Source: DATHSN01 sp035464115 (GTDB taxonomy: Bacteria > Actinomycetota > Acidimicrobiia > Acidimicrobiales > SKKL01). Taken from it: a stretch of DNA of 10,470 nucleotides. Below, piece after piece: positions 1 through 5,898 of this stretch. The notes beneath the pieces are model-generated. The model saw only the letters and a list, made by a program, of their open reading frames with translations, did no database searches and was not told the DNA's origin. Positions within the stretch are counted from its first letter, which is position 1; the number at the start of each line of letters is the position of its first letter. Where the stretch lies: NCBI GenBank assembly GCA_035464115.1, contig DATHSN010000159.1, positions 1 through 10,470 on the forward strand. Direction: 5' to 3'. Made by a program: the position numbers and the translations under genes.

Positions 1-149
1 ACCTGGCCCGGCGCGACGCCCTCGACCAGGGTCGCGAGGTCGACCCGTTGCGCGAGGTCGAGGGCGCCATGGTGGTCGACACGAGCGAGCTCTCGGTCGA
101 CGAGATCGTCGACCGCCTCGTCGAGCTGCTCGAGGGCACCGGTGGCTGA
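1..149 (+). CDS. cmk: Cytidylate kinase, C-terminal fragment
   Basis: This is the 3' end of a gene that begins before the window. The reading frame starts at base 3 and gives 48 residues before TGA at 147-149. The fragment reads LARRDALDQGR, then a PLREVEGAMVVDTSELSVDEIV segment (given here from positions 48 to 113), then a helical end. That matches the end of bacterial CMP/dCMP kinases: an RRD..D..R segment in the LID region, then an A.(V/D)A..(L/V)DT(S/T) strand and a final helix. The enzyme phosphorylates CMP and dCMP with ATP in the cytoplasm. Its last 8 bases overlap the start of plsC, so the two genes are probably co-translated. Only the tail is visible, so the call rests on a short motif plus the neighbour, since cmk-plsC is a recurrent bacterial pair. 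Confidence 0.8.
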   Translation, partial: LARRDALDQGREVDPLREVEGAMVVDTSELSVDEIVDRLVELLEGTGG

Positions 150-834
150 GCCGGTCACCCGACCGCTGTCGCGCGTCCAGCGCGTCTTCTACGCGGTCGT
201 GCGGCTGGTCGTGGTCGGCGCCGCCAAGCTCTGGTTCCGCGTCGAGGTGCACGGCGCCGAGCACCTCCCGGCCCGGGGCGCCTACGTCCTGGCCCCCGCG
301 CACCGCTCCAACCTCGACACGCCGCTGTTGGCGGTGGTCACCCGGCGGCCCCTGCGCTACATGGGCAAGGACTCGCTGTGGAAGGCCGGTCGCTTCGGAG
401 CCTGGTTCCTCAACTCGCTGGGTGGGTTCCCGGTGGCCCGGGGCAGCGCCGACCGCGAGGCGCTGCGCGCCGCCGAGGAGGTGCTGCGGCGGGGCGAGCC
501 ACTGGTGATGTTCCCCGAGGGCACCCGGCGCGAGGGGCCCACCATCCAGCCGCTGTTCGACGGGCCCGCCTTCGTCGCGGCCCGCACCGACGCGCCGATC
601 GTGCCCATCGGCATCGGTGGCACCGAGGCGGCGATGGGACGGGGGGTGAAGATCCCCCGACGCCAGAAGGTCACCTTCGTCGTCGGTGCCCCGATCCTGC
701 CCCCGGCCCGGGCCGAGGGCGCCCGGCCGCCGCGCTCCGCGGTGCGGGCGATCACCGCCGAGCTGCACGAGCGGGTCCAGGACCTCTTCGACGAGGCGCA
801 ACGCCTCGCCGGCACCCCGAACCCCCCGGCTTGA
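142..834 (+). CDS. plsC: 1-acyl-sn-glycerol-3-phosphate acyltransferase (PlsC/LPLAT family)
   Basis: A 230-residue enzyme predicted to transfer an acyl chain to lysophosphatidic acid, giving phosphatidic acid at the inner face of the membrane. All LPLAT blocks are visible: the catalytic HX4D motif (His54 to Asp59 in AHRSNLDT), a GGFPVAR block at 95-101, the glycerol-phosphate-binding FPEGTRR at 124-130, and a VPIGIGG block at 154-160. A hydrophobic stretch at about 16-32 could associate with or anchor in the membrane. The length is normal for bacterial PlsC. The start is the GTG at 142, preceded by GAGGG at 132-136 with a 5-nt spacer, and it overlaps the cmk stop by 8 bases. Family members differ in acyl acceptor, so an exact substrate cannot be read from the sequence. 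The TGA stop is embedded in a TTGACA hexamer that may be the -35 box of the next unit. Confidence 0.92.
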   Translation: MAEPVTRPLSRVQRVFYAVVRLVVVGAAKLWFRVEVHGAEHLPARGAYVLAPAHRSNLDTPLLAVVTRRPLRYMGKDSLWKAGRFGAWFLNSLGGFPVARGSADREALRAAEEVLRRGEPLVMFPEGTRREGPTIQPLFDGPAFVAARTDAPIVPIGIGGTEAAMGRGVKIPRRQKVTFVVGAPILPPARAEGARPPRSAVRAITAELHERVQDLFDEAQRLAGTPNPPA

Positions 835-859
835 CACGGCGGGTCGTCACGGGCACGGT
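831..859 (+). promoter_or_regulatory. Candidate promoter of the leuA leader transcript
   Basis: A perfect TTGACA at 831-836 overlaps the plsC stop codon. With a 17-nt spacer the -10 position is CACGGT (854-859), a weak match that keeps only the A at position 2 and the T at position 6. Such a promoter would start transcription at about 866-867, on or next to the ATG of the leucine-rich leader peptide, so that peptide could be read from a leaderless message. The -35 match is striking in sequence this GC-rich, but the -10 is poor, so this is a tentative call. Confidence 0.4.
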
Positions 860-866
860 GGTGCCG

Positions 867-902
867 ATGCGTCCCGTCGCCGACCTCCTCCTTCTCGTGT
901 AG
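867..902 (+). CDS. leuA leader peptide (MRPVADLLLLV)
   Basis: An 11-residue ORF (ATG 867, TAG 900-902) lies 140 bases upstream of the annotated leuA ATG. It contains four consecutive leucine codons (CTC CTC CTT CTC, 885-896), the classic signature of a leader whose translation senses charged leucyl-tRNA. Ribosome stalling here would cover the 5' arm of the hairpin that begins at the stop codon. No Shine-Dalgarno sequence is visible. Either the message is leaderless, starting at the ATG, or one of the in-frame GTGs at 858 or 861 is used. The segment ACCTCCT inside the Asp-Leu-Leu codons (883-889) is identical to the anti-Shine-Dalgarno arm of the second hairpin (931-937). The combination of leucine run, hairpins and a leuA target makes this convincing despite its size. 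Confidence 0.8.
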   Translation: MRPVADLLLLV

Positions 903-928
903 GCGAGCACCCCATCTCGGTGCTCGCC
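902..928 (+). promoter_or_regulatory. leuA leader hairpin 1
   Basis: A perfect 10-bp stem is formed by GGCGAGCACC (902-911) and GGTGCTCGCC (919-928), with a 7-nt loop CCATCTC. It begins on the last base of the leader-peptide stop codon. A ribosome that finishes the peptide, or one that stalls on the leucine codons, would therefore block its 5' arm to different degrees. Part of its 3' arm and loop (916-922) can pair instead with the loop of hairpin 2 (943-949: 7 bp, one G-U), so the two structures could be alternatives. Confidence 0.75.
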
Positions 929-969
929 GAACCTCCTGCGCCCACCGGGCCAGGAGGTTTCGTGCTTTT
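929..969 (+). promoter_or_regulatory. leuA leader hairpin 2: Shine-Dalgarno sequestor or attenuator terminator
   Basis: A perfect 9-bp stem is formed by AACCTCCTG (930-938) and CAGGAGGTT (951-959). A G-U pair (929/960) can extend it, and inside a C bulge there is a further GCCC/GGGC helix (940-943/947-950) with the 3-nt loop ACC. The 3' arm contains AGGAGGT (952-958), the full anti-16S complement, and an in-frame GTG for leuA follows at 962. Read this way, the hairpin hides a ribosome-binding site. It is also followed by TTTCGTGCTTTT (958-969), so it could instead be an imperfect intrinsic terminator. The sequence does not decide between translational and transcriptional control. Confidence 0.7.
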
Positions 970-1042
970 CCGGGTCGGTCCCCGTCCGTGGGTCCGGTCC
1001 GCCCCGTCCCACCGTCGCCCCCCAACCCCAGCGAGGGAGAAC

Positions 1043-2770
1043 ATGCCGCCCGAACCCGTCACGCCGAGGCCGATGCCGTTCGAGAAGTACGTGCCGTTCG
1101 TGCCCCTCGACCTGCCCGACCGCAGGTGGCCCGAGCGGCGCATCGAGCGGGCGCCCCGGTGGTGCAGCGTCGACCTGCGCGACGGCAACCAGGCGCTCAT
1201 CGACCCGATGGACCCCGACCGCAAGCGGCGCATGTTCGAGGTGCTGGTCGAGACCGGGTTCACCGAGATCGAGGTGGGGTTCCCGTCGGCGTCGCAGACC
1301 GACTTCGACTTCGTGCGGATGCTGATCGAGGACGACCTGATCCCGGCGAACGTCACGATCCAGGTGCTGACCCAGTGCCGCCCCGAGCTCATCGAGCGGA
1401 CCTACGAGGCCATCCGCGGCGCCCACTCGGCCATCGTGCACTTCTACAACTCCACGTCGGTGCTCCAGCGCCGGGTGGTGTTCGGGCTCGACAAGGAGGG
1501 CATCACCGAGATCGCGGTGAACGGCGCCCGGCTGTGCCGCAAGCTCGAGGACACGGTCCCCGACACCGACGTGCGCTACGAGTACTCGCCCGAGAGCTTC
1601 ACCGGCACCGAGGTCGACTACGCGGTGGAGATCTGCGAGGCGGTGATGGACGTCATCGAGCCCACCCCCGAGCGCCCGTTGATCCTCAACCTGCCGGCCA
1701 CGGTCGAGATGTACACCCCCAACATCTATGCCGACGTCATCGAGCGCTTCGGTCGCACCATCCGCGACCGCGACTCGGTGGTGATCAGCCTGCACCCCCA
1801 CAACGACCGCGGCACCGCGGTGGCGGCCAGCGAGCTGGGGTTGCTGGCCGGCGCCGACCGGGTCGAGGGCACCCTGTTCGGCAACGGTGAGCGCACCGGC
1901 AACGTCGACGTGGTCACCATCGCGCTCAACCTGTTGACCCAGGGCGTCGACCCCGAGCTCGACCTCGGCGACATCGACCGCGTGCGGCGCGTCGCCGAGT
2001 ACTGCAACCGGCTGCCGGTGCACCCGCGCCACCCCTACGCCGGCGACCTCGTCTACACGGCGTTCTCGGGGTCGCACCAGGACGCCATCAAGAAGGGCAT
2101 GGCGGCCATGCGCGCCGGTGGCGGCCCCGACGCCGACTACCAGGTCTGGGAGGTGCCGTACCTGCCGATCGACCCCAAGCACGTCGGGCGCACCTACGAG
2201 GCGGTCATCCGGGTGAACAGCCAGTCGGGCAAGGGCGGCGTCGCCTACATCATGGAAGAGGAGTTCGGGCTGGCCCTGCCCCGGCGGCTGCAGATCGAGT
2301 TCTCCCGCATCATCCAGCGGATCTCCGAGGAGACCGGGTCCGAGGTCACCCCGGGCGAGATCTGGGGCGTGTTCGCCGACGAGTACCTGCCCGACGAGCC
2401 GTCGCTCGCGCTGCGCACCGCCGAGATCACCACCAACGACGCCGGCACCACCATCACGGCCCAGCTGCTCGTCGACGGTGAGCCGGTCACCGTGCACGGC
2501 ACCGGCAACGGGCCGGTCGCCGCGTTCGTCGGCGCCGTGCGCGCCGGGCTGGGCGACACGCTGGGGGCGGCCGCCGAGATCGACGTCGTCGACTACGCCG
2601 AGCACGCGGTGAGCGCCGGCTCCGACGCCACCGCCGCGGCCTACGTCGAGACCCGCCGCGCCGACGGCACCGTGCGCTGGGGCGTGGGGATGCACGAGAG
2701 CATCCTCACCGCCTCGTTGCGGGCGGTGGTCGGCGCCATGAACCGCCAGCGGGTCGCCGTCGAGGAGTGA
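1043..2770 (+). CDS. leuA: 2-isopropylmalate synthase (LeuA), actinobacterial type
   Basis: The first committed enzyme of leucine synthesis: it condenses acetyl-CoA with 2-ketoisovalerate to 2-isopropylmalate in the cytoplasm. At 575 residues it carries the HMGL-like TIM barrel with DLRDGNQ at 44-50 (Asp47 aligns with the metal ligand), EVGFPSASQTDFDF (77-90), the metal-binding HPHNDRG (251-257) and NGERTGN (281-287). A linker follows, and then the C-terminal LeuA regulatory domain (about 455-575) with GTGNGPVAAF (486-495) and HAVSAGSDA (521-529), the region that binds leucine for feedback inhibition in this family. The ATG at 1043 is preceded by GAGGGAG (1033-1039). An in-frame GTG at 962, four bases after AGGAGG, would add 27 residues of low conservation. 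The MPFEKY at residue 11 (ATG 1073) is another possible start. The leucine leader upstream suggests control by leucine supply. The gene converges on thiD with 15 bases between stops. Confidence 0.96.
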   Translation: MPPEPVTPRPMPFEKYVPFVPLDLPDRRWPERRIERAPRWCSVDLRDGNQALIDPMDPDRKRRMFEVLVETGFTEIEVGFPSASQTDFDFVRMLIEDDLIPANVTIQVLTQCRPELIERTYEAIRGAHSAIVHFYNSTSVLQRRVVFGLDKEGITEIAVNGARLCRKLEDTVPDTDVRYEYSPESFTGTEVDYAVEICEAVMDVIEPTPERPLILNLPATVEMYTPNIYADVIERFGRTIRDRDSVVISLHPHNDRGTAVAASELGLLAGADRVEGTLFGNGERTGNVDVVTIALNLLTQGVDPELDLGDIDRVRRVAEYCNRLPVHPRHPYAGDLVYTAFSGSHQDAIKKGMAAMRAGGGPDADYQVWEVPYLPIDPKHVGRTYEAVIRVNSQSGKGGVAYIMEEEFGLALPRRLQIEFSRIIQRISEETGSEVTPGEIWGVFADEYLPDEPSLALRTAEITTNDAGTTITAQLLVDGEPVTVHGTGNGPVAAFVGAVRAGLGDTLGAAAEIDVVDYAEHAVSAGSDATAAAYVETRRADGTVRWGVGMHESILTASLRAVVGAMNRQRVAVEE

Positions 2771-2777
2771 GGCCGGC

Positions 2778-2796
2778 GGGGCGGGTCAGGCGCCCC
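2778..2796. terminator. Weak hairpin at the leuA/thiD convergent junction
   Basis: GGGGCG (2778-2783) and CGCCCC (2791-2796) form a 6-bp stem with a 7-nt loop GGTCAGG. It spans the 15-bp gap between the leuA and thiD stop codons and the last thiD codons. There is no T-tract on either strand. It is well placed for a two-way terminator, but short GC stems are common in such sequence. Confidence 0.25.
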
Positions 2797-3571
2797 AGCC
2801 GAGGTGGTCGACCGGGCCCCGCCCGTCGCCGAGGCGCCAGGTGGCGGCCCCGGCGACGGCGGCGGACACGAACGCCTTGGCCCGGTCGATCGCCGCGTCG
2901 GGCTGGTCGCCGTGGGCGAGCCGGGCGGCGATCGCCGCGGCGAACGAACAGCCCGAGCCGTGGGTGTTCACGGTGTCGATCCGGGGTGCCCGCAGCGCGC
3001 GGGTCCCCGACGGGCCCGCCACGACGTCGACGGCGTCGGGGCCACCGAGGGCGCCGCCGGTGATCACCACCCATCGGGGTCCGAGGGCGCGCAGGGCGTG
3101 CGCCGCGTCGGCCAGGTCGTCGTCGTGGAGCAGGTCACGGCCGAGCAGCAGGGCCGCCTCGCGGTGGTTCGGGGTGGCCACGGTGGCGTGGGGGAGCAAC
3201 CGGTCGCGGTAGGCGCCGACGGCGTCGAGGATCGGTGCGCCGTCGTGGGCGACGAGCACGGGATCGACCACCAGGTGGGGGAGCGCGCCCGCCCGGTCGG
3301 CCACCGCCTCGACGTTGGCGGGTGAGCCGAGGAACCCGGTCTTGGCCGCCGCCACCGGCAGGTCGGCGAGGACCACGTCGATCTGGTCGGCGAGCAGGTC
3401 GGGCGCCACGGCGGCGGCGCGGTGCACCCGCACGGTGTCCTGGGCGGTCACGGTGGTGACGGCGAGGGCGCCGTGCACCCCGAGCGCGGCGAACGTGCGC
3501 AGATCGGCGGCGAGCCCGGCGCCCCCGCCGGAGTCCGATCCGGCGATGGTCAACGCCACGGGCGGGGTCAC
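2786..3571 (-). CDS. thiD: Hydroxymethylpyrimidine / phosphomethylpyrimidine kinase
   Basis: A 261-residue ribokinase-fold kinase predicted to phosphorylate HMP, and then HMP-phosphate, to HMP-pyrophosphate for thiamine synthesis. Visible family motifs are TIAGSDSGGGAG (8-19, pyrimidine site), TTVTAQDT (39-46), KTGFLG (77-82), VVDPVLVAHDG (101-111, where most relatives have KSG instead of HDG), TPNHREA (133-139), and the C-terminal anion-hole block NTHGSGC (202-208) with the conserved cysteine at 208. The length matches single-domain ThiD; there is no ThiE or TenA fusion. The start is the GTG at 3571, chosen because the first motif begins eight residues later and the upstream gene stops 11 bases before it. 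No Shine-Dalgarno is obvious, so translation may be coupled to the AI-2E-family gene. I saw no TPP riboswitch. A pyridoxal-kinase role is possible in this fold but less likely with these motifs. Confidence 0.93.
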   Translation of the reverse strand: MTPPVALTIAGSDSGGGAGLAADLRTFAALGVHGALAVTTVTAQDTVRVHRAAAVAPDLLADQIDVVLADLPVAAAKTGFLGSPANVEAVADRAGALPHLVVDPVLVAHDGAPILDAVGAYRDRLLPHATVATPNHREAALLLGRDLLHDDDLADAAHALRALGPRWVVITGGALGGPDAVDVVAGPSGTRALRAPRIDTVNTHGSGCSFAAAIAARLAHGDQPDAAIDRAKAFVSAAVAGAATWRLGDGRGPVDHLGWGA

Positions 3572-3582
3572 GGCCGGCGACG

Positions 3583-4782
3583 CTAGCGGGCGGTGCGGCC
3601 CACCGGCTCGGGGGCGTCGGCCTCCTCGCCGGCGGGTTCGGGCTGCTCGTCGTCGGGCGGGTCGTCGTCGCGCTCGCGGTACTGCGGGGGCATGCTCGGC
3701 GCGCCCTCGTCGCGACGCTGCTCGAGGACGTAGCCCACCGCGGCGGCGATCGAGCCCGTGGTGGGCACGGCGAGGAACGCACCGAGGATCCCGAACGCGA
3801 ACCCGCCGGCGGTGACCGCGAACAGGATCACCAGCGGGTGGAGCCGCAGGACGCGGCCGACGACGAGTGGCTCGAGCAGGTTGCCCTCGGTCTGCTGGAC
3901 GCCGACGTTGACGGCGAGCACCGCCAGCGCGGTGGCGATGCCCGAGTCGGCCAGGGCCACCAGCACGGCGAGGGCGCCGGCGACGAACGCGCCGACGATG
4001 GGGAACAGCCCACCGAAGAAGACGAGGATGGCGAGGGGGATGGCTGCGGGCACGTCGAGGATCACCAGCCCGATGCCGATCAGGATGGCATCGGCCGCCG
4101 CCACCACGATCTGGCCTCGGAAGTAGCCGCCGAGCACGTTCCACGCCCGCTGGGCCATCTCGGTGAGCGGCTCGTGCCAGCGCCGGGGGGTGAGGTCGCG
4201 GACGAAGGTCGCCACCCGGGGCCCGTCCTTGACGTAGAAGAACAGCACCACGACGCCGAACAGGATCGAGGCCAGGGTCTCGACCGCCACGCTGACCCAC
4301 CGGGTGGCGCCCTCGGACCCGGTCTCGGCCGCCCAGTCGCGGACGCCGTCGAGCGCGTCGTCGAACACGGGCAGGTCGACGCCGAGGCGCTGGTTGGCCC
4401 ACGACCGCAGGTCGGCGTAGCCCTGCTCGAGCGAGTCGACGACGTTGCCCAGCTCGCGGACCACCAACCACCCCAGCCCGCCGAGCACCACGACGAGGCC
4501 GACCGCGAAGCCGACCACCAGCACCGTGGCGAACAGCCAGGGGGGCCAGCCCCGCGCCCGCAGTCGGTCGGTGAGCGGGGCGAGGAGCGCGGCGGGGAAC
4601 AGGGCGATGACCATGGGGACCAGCGCGAGCTTGAACATCCCCATGACGACCCACAGCGCCCACGCGACGGCGAGGAGCCCCGCCACCGCCCACGCCACCA
4701 CGCCGAAGCGCACGAGCGGCAGCGTGAGGAGGGGTCGCACGTCGCGCGCCCGCCCGGTCAGCGGCGACCGGACACTGGGCAT
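3583..4782 (-). CDS. AI-2E (PerM/TqsA-like) family membrane transporter
   Basis: A 399-residue polytopic membrane protein of the AI-2E family, whose members include autoinducer-2 exporters, Na+/H+ antiporters and many transporters of unknown substrate. Hydrophobic segments lie at about 27-50, 52-70, 84-106, 165-184, 226-243, 248-278, 282-297 and 315-350. A soluble loop (about 110-164) separates the third and fourth, as is usual for the family. Family signatures are FFYVKDG (181-187), FPIVGAF (260-266), EGNLLEPLVVGR (299-310) and LHPLVILFAVTAGG (314-327) ending in FLAVP. The last 40 residues form a cytoplasmic tail rich in Asp, Glu and Pro. The start is the ATG at 4782, which has GGGAGGAA (4786-4793) just upstream; the longer in-frame ORF from 4845 runs through the palindrome and is unlikely. 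It probably forms an operon with thiD, 11 bases downstream. The substrate cannot be inferred. Confidence 0.9.
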   Translation of the reverse strand: MPSVRSPLTGRARDVRPLLTLPLVRFGVVAWAVAGLLAVAWALWVVMGMFKLALVPMVIALFPAALLAPLTDRLRARGWPPWLFATVLVVGFAVGLVVVLGGLGWLVVRELGNVVDSLEQGYADLRSWANQRLGVDLPVFDDALDGVRDWAAETGSEGATRWVSVAVETLASILFGVVVLFFYVKDGPRVATFVRDLTPRRWHEPLTEMAQRAWNVLGGYFRGQIVVAAADAILIGIGLVILDVPAAIPLAILVFFGGLFPIVGAFVAGALAVLVALADSGIATALAVLAVNVGVQQTEGNLLEPLVVGRVLRLHPLVILFAVTAGGFAFGILGAFLAVPTTGSIAAAVGYVLEQRRDEGAPSMPPQYRERDDDPPDDEQPEPAGEEADAPEPVGRTAR

Positions 4783-4820
4783 GGGTTCCTCCCGGGCGGC
4801 GGAGGCCACCGTCGACGGCA

Positions 4821-4846
4821 CGTGCGGGACCGATCGGTCCCGCACG
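4821..4846. promoter_or_regulatory. 26-bp perfect palindrome upstream of the AI-2E-family gene
   Basis: The half-site CGTGCGGGACCGA (4821-4833) is followed directly by its exact complement (4834-4846), with no spacer. It lies 40 bases after the HD gene stop and 38 bases before the AI-2E-family ATG. A second, 10-bp palindrome CCGTCGACGG (4809-4818) lies two bases away on the AI-2E side. The long palindrome could be an operator for a dimeric repressor, or a hairpin that ends the ispH-to-HD transcript. No T-tract follows on the - strand (GTGCCGTCG comes next), so a classic intrinsic terminator is not supported. Confidence 0.6.
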
Positions 4847-4886
4847 CCCGCTTACCCGGCGTTCGCGCCGCGCAACCCGGGGTCGG

Positions 4887-5462
4887 TCAGCCGACCTTCT
4901 CGATGTCGCGCCGGCCCGGCTTGGCGGTGATGCGACGCACCAGCGGCTCGAAGTGCTCGAGCGGCAAGGTGTCGTACGACGGGTCGAACGCGGTCTGGTC
5001 CCACTCGTCGGCGAAGCGGGCCGCCAGCGAGAAGGTGTCGGCGTCGAGCGCGTCGCGGTGCTGCTCGCGGGCGTCGGGGTCGCCACCGAAGTGGTGGTAG
5101 TAGTGCCGCCCCTGGAAGTCCTGGTGGACCCGGATCATCTCGACGACCTCGTCGCGCACGTAGGGGCGGATGATCTCGGCGGCGATCGCGGGGTGGTTGG
5201 GGACGCTGATCGCCTTGCCCACGTCGTGCATCAACGACGCGAACACCACCTCGTCGTCGGCTCCCGCCCGTTCGGCGCGGGTGGCGGTCTGCAGGCAGTG
5301 GGTGAGCTGGTCGGTGCTGAAGCCGTCGGTGATGTCGGCGAGCGACCGCAACAGGTCGAGGAGGCGGTCGGCGACCCGACCCTGGTTGCGGGCGGTCTCG
5401 GCGCCGATCGTCGCCCACTGCTCGGCGGTGGACTCGTCCATGCGGGTGAAGGTGTCGGCCAT
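4887..5462 (-). CDS. HD-domain protein, PhnZ/MIOX-like diiron ligand set
   Basis: A 191-residue soluble protein with an HD fold. Candidate metal ligands in order are His55 (THCLQTA), His79-Asp80 (MHDVGK, with Lys83), His90 (NHPAI), His113 (RVHQDFQG) and Asp155 (EWDQTAFDP). The H...HD...H...H...D pattern is what known mixed-valent diiron HD oxygenases (MIOX, PhnZ, TmpB) use. Many HD phosphohydrolases have a similar set, so the chemistry is open. A conserved-looking tail (YHHFGGDPDAREQHRD, then FDPSYDTLPLEHFEPLVRRI) marks a distinct subfamily that I recall only as uncharacterised HD proteins. I chose the ATG at 5462. A GTG at 5498 in the same frame would add 12 residues, and neither has a clear Shine-Dalgarno. 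It follows the CopD-like gene at a gap of 55 bases and is probably part of the ispH transcript. Confidence 0.8.
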   Translation of the reverse strand: MADTFTRMDESTAEQWATIGAETARNQGRVADRLLDLLRSLADITDGFSTDQLTHCLQTATRAERAGADDEVVFASLMHDVGKAISVPNHPAIAAEIIRPYVRDEVVEMIRVHQDFQGRHYYHHFGGDPDAREQHRDALDADTFSLAARFADEWDQTAFDPSYDTLPLEHFEPLVRRITAKPGRRDIEKVG

Positions 5463-5517
5463 CGACCCAGTGTCGCCGATGGGGGTGCCCGACGTCACGA
5501 TCGGCCCGGCGGTGGGG

Positions 5518-5898
5518 TCAGCCCGACAGCTGGACGCCCAGGACCAGCGCGGCGGTGGCGGCGACGAGGGCGACCGCGCCCGCGGCGGTGAGGAGCCGAC
5601 GGTCGCGGGTCACGCCCGACACGACCGCGCCGGCGCCCGACACCGCCACCACGAGCAGCTTCACGCCGAGGGTGACGAGGTACTCGGTGGATCGGTCGCC
5701 CACGTCGACCGCGAGCAGCGCCCACACGCCCGTGACCAACGTCAGGACGAGCCCCGCCCACACCACGACGTGCAGGCGACGAGTGGCGAGCCGGGGCCCG
5801 CCGGAGCCGAGGAGGGCGGCGACCAGACCGCCCACCCACAGCGCGGCGCCGAGCACGTGCAGCGACGCGCGGACCGTGTCGGCGGTGAGGGGCAGCAC
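5518..5898 (-). CDS. Small CopD-like integral membrane protein
   Basis: A 126-residue protein with four predicted membrane segments (about 10-30, 42-64, 74-97 and 103-124). The first has the pattern LHVLGAALWVGG (13-24), the second starts at His43, and the third carries LGVKLLV (77-83). That His/Trp/Gly pattern with a lysine in the third helix resembles the CopD/YozB/DUF4149-type small membrane domain, some members of which are linked to copper uptake or haem proteins. Function cannot be assigned from this alone. The GTG start at 5898 touches the ispH TAG stop (5901-5899) with no gap, which argues for co-translation with ispH. There is no signal peptide apart from the first membrane helix. 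Confidence 0.75.
   Translation of the reverse strand: MLPLTADTVRASLHVLGAALWVGGLVAALLGSGGPRLATRRLHVVVWAGLVLTLVTGVWALLAVDVGDRSTEYLVTLGVKLLVVAVSGAGAVVSGVTRDRRLLTAAGAVALVAATAALVLGVQLSG

Noticed and set aside
752..2695. A 647-codon open frame on the - strand across leuA
   Set aside because: It is an antisense shadow of leuA caused by GC-rich third positions; its translation is low-complexity Gly/Asp/Val/Leu/His with no domain.
3572..3582. A TPP riboswitch upstream of thiD
   Set aside because: Only 11 bases separate thiD from the preceding gene, and no thi-box motif is present nearby.
4783..4845. Longer AI-2E N-terminus starting at 4845
   Set aside because: It would run through the 26-bp palindrome and lacks a ribosome-binding site; ATG 4782 has GGGAGGAA in place.
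3838..5100. A 420-codon + strand frame across the AI-2E-family and HD genes
   Set aside because: Its translation is biased (His, Asp, Glu, Arg, Gly) with no recognisable domain, while the - strand gives clear AI-2E and HD proteins.
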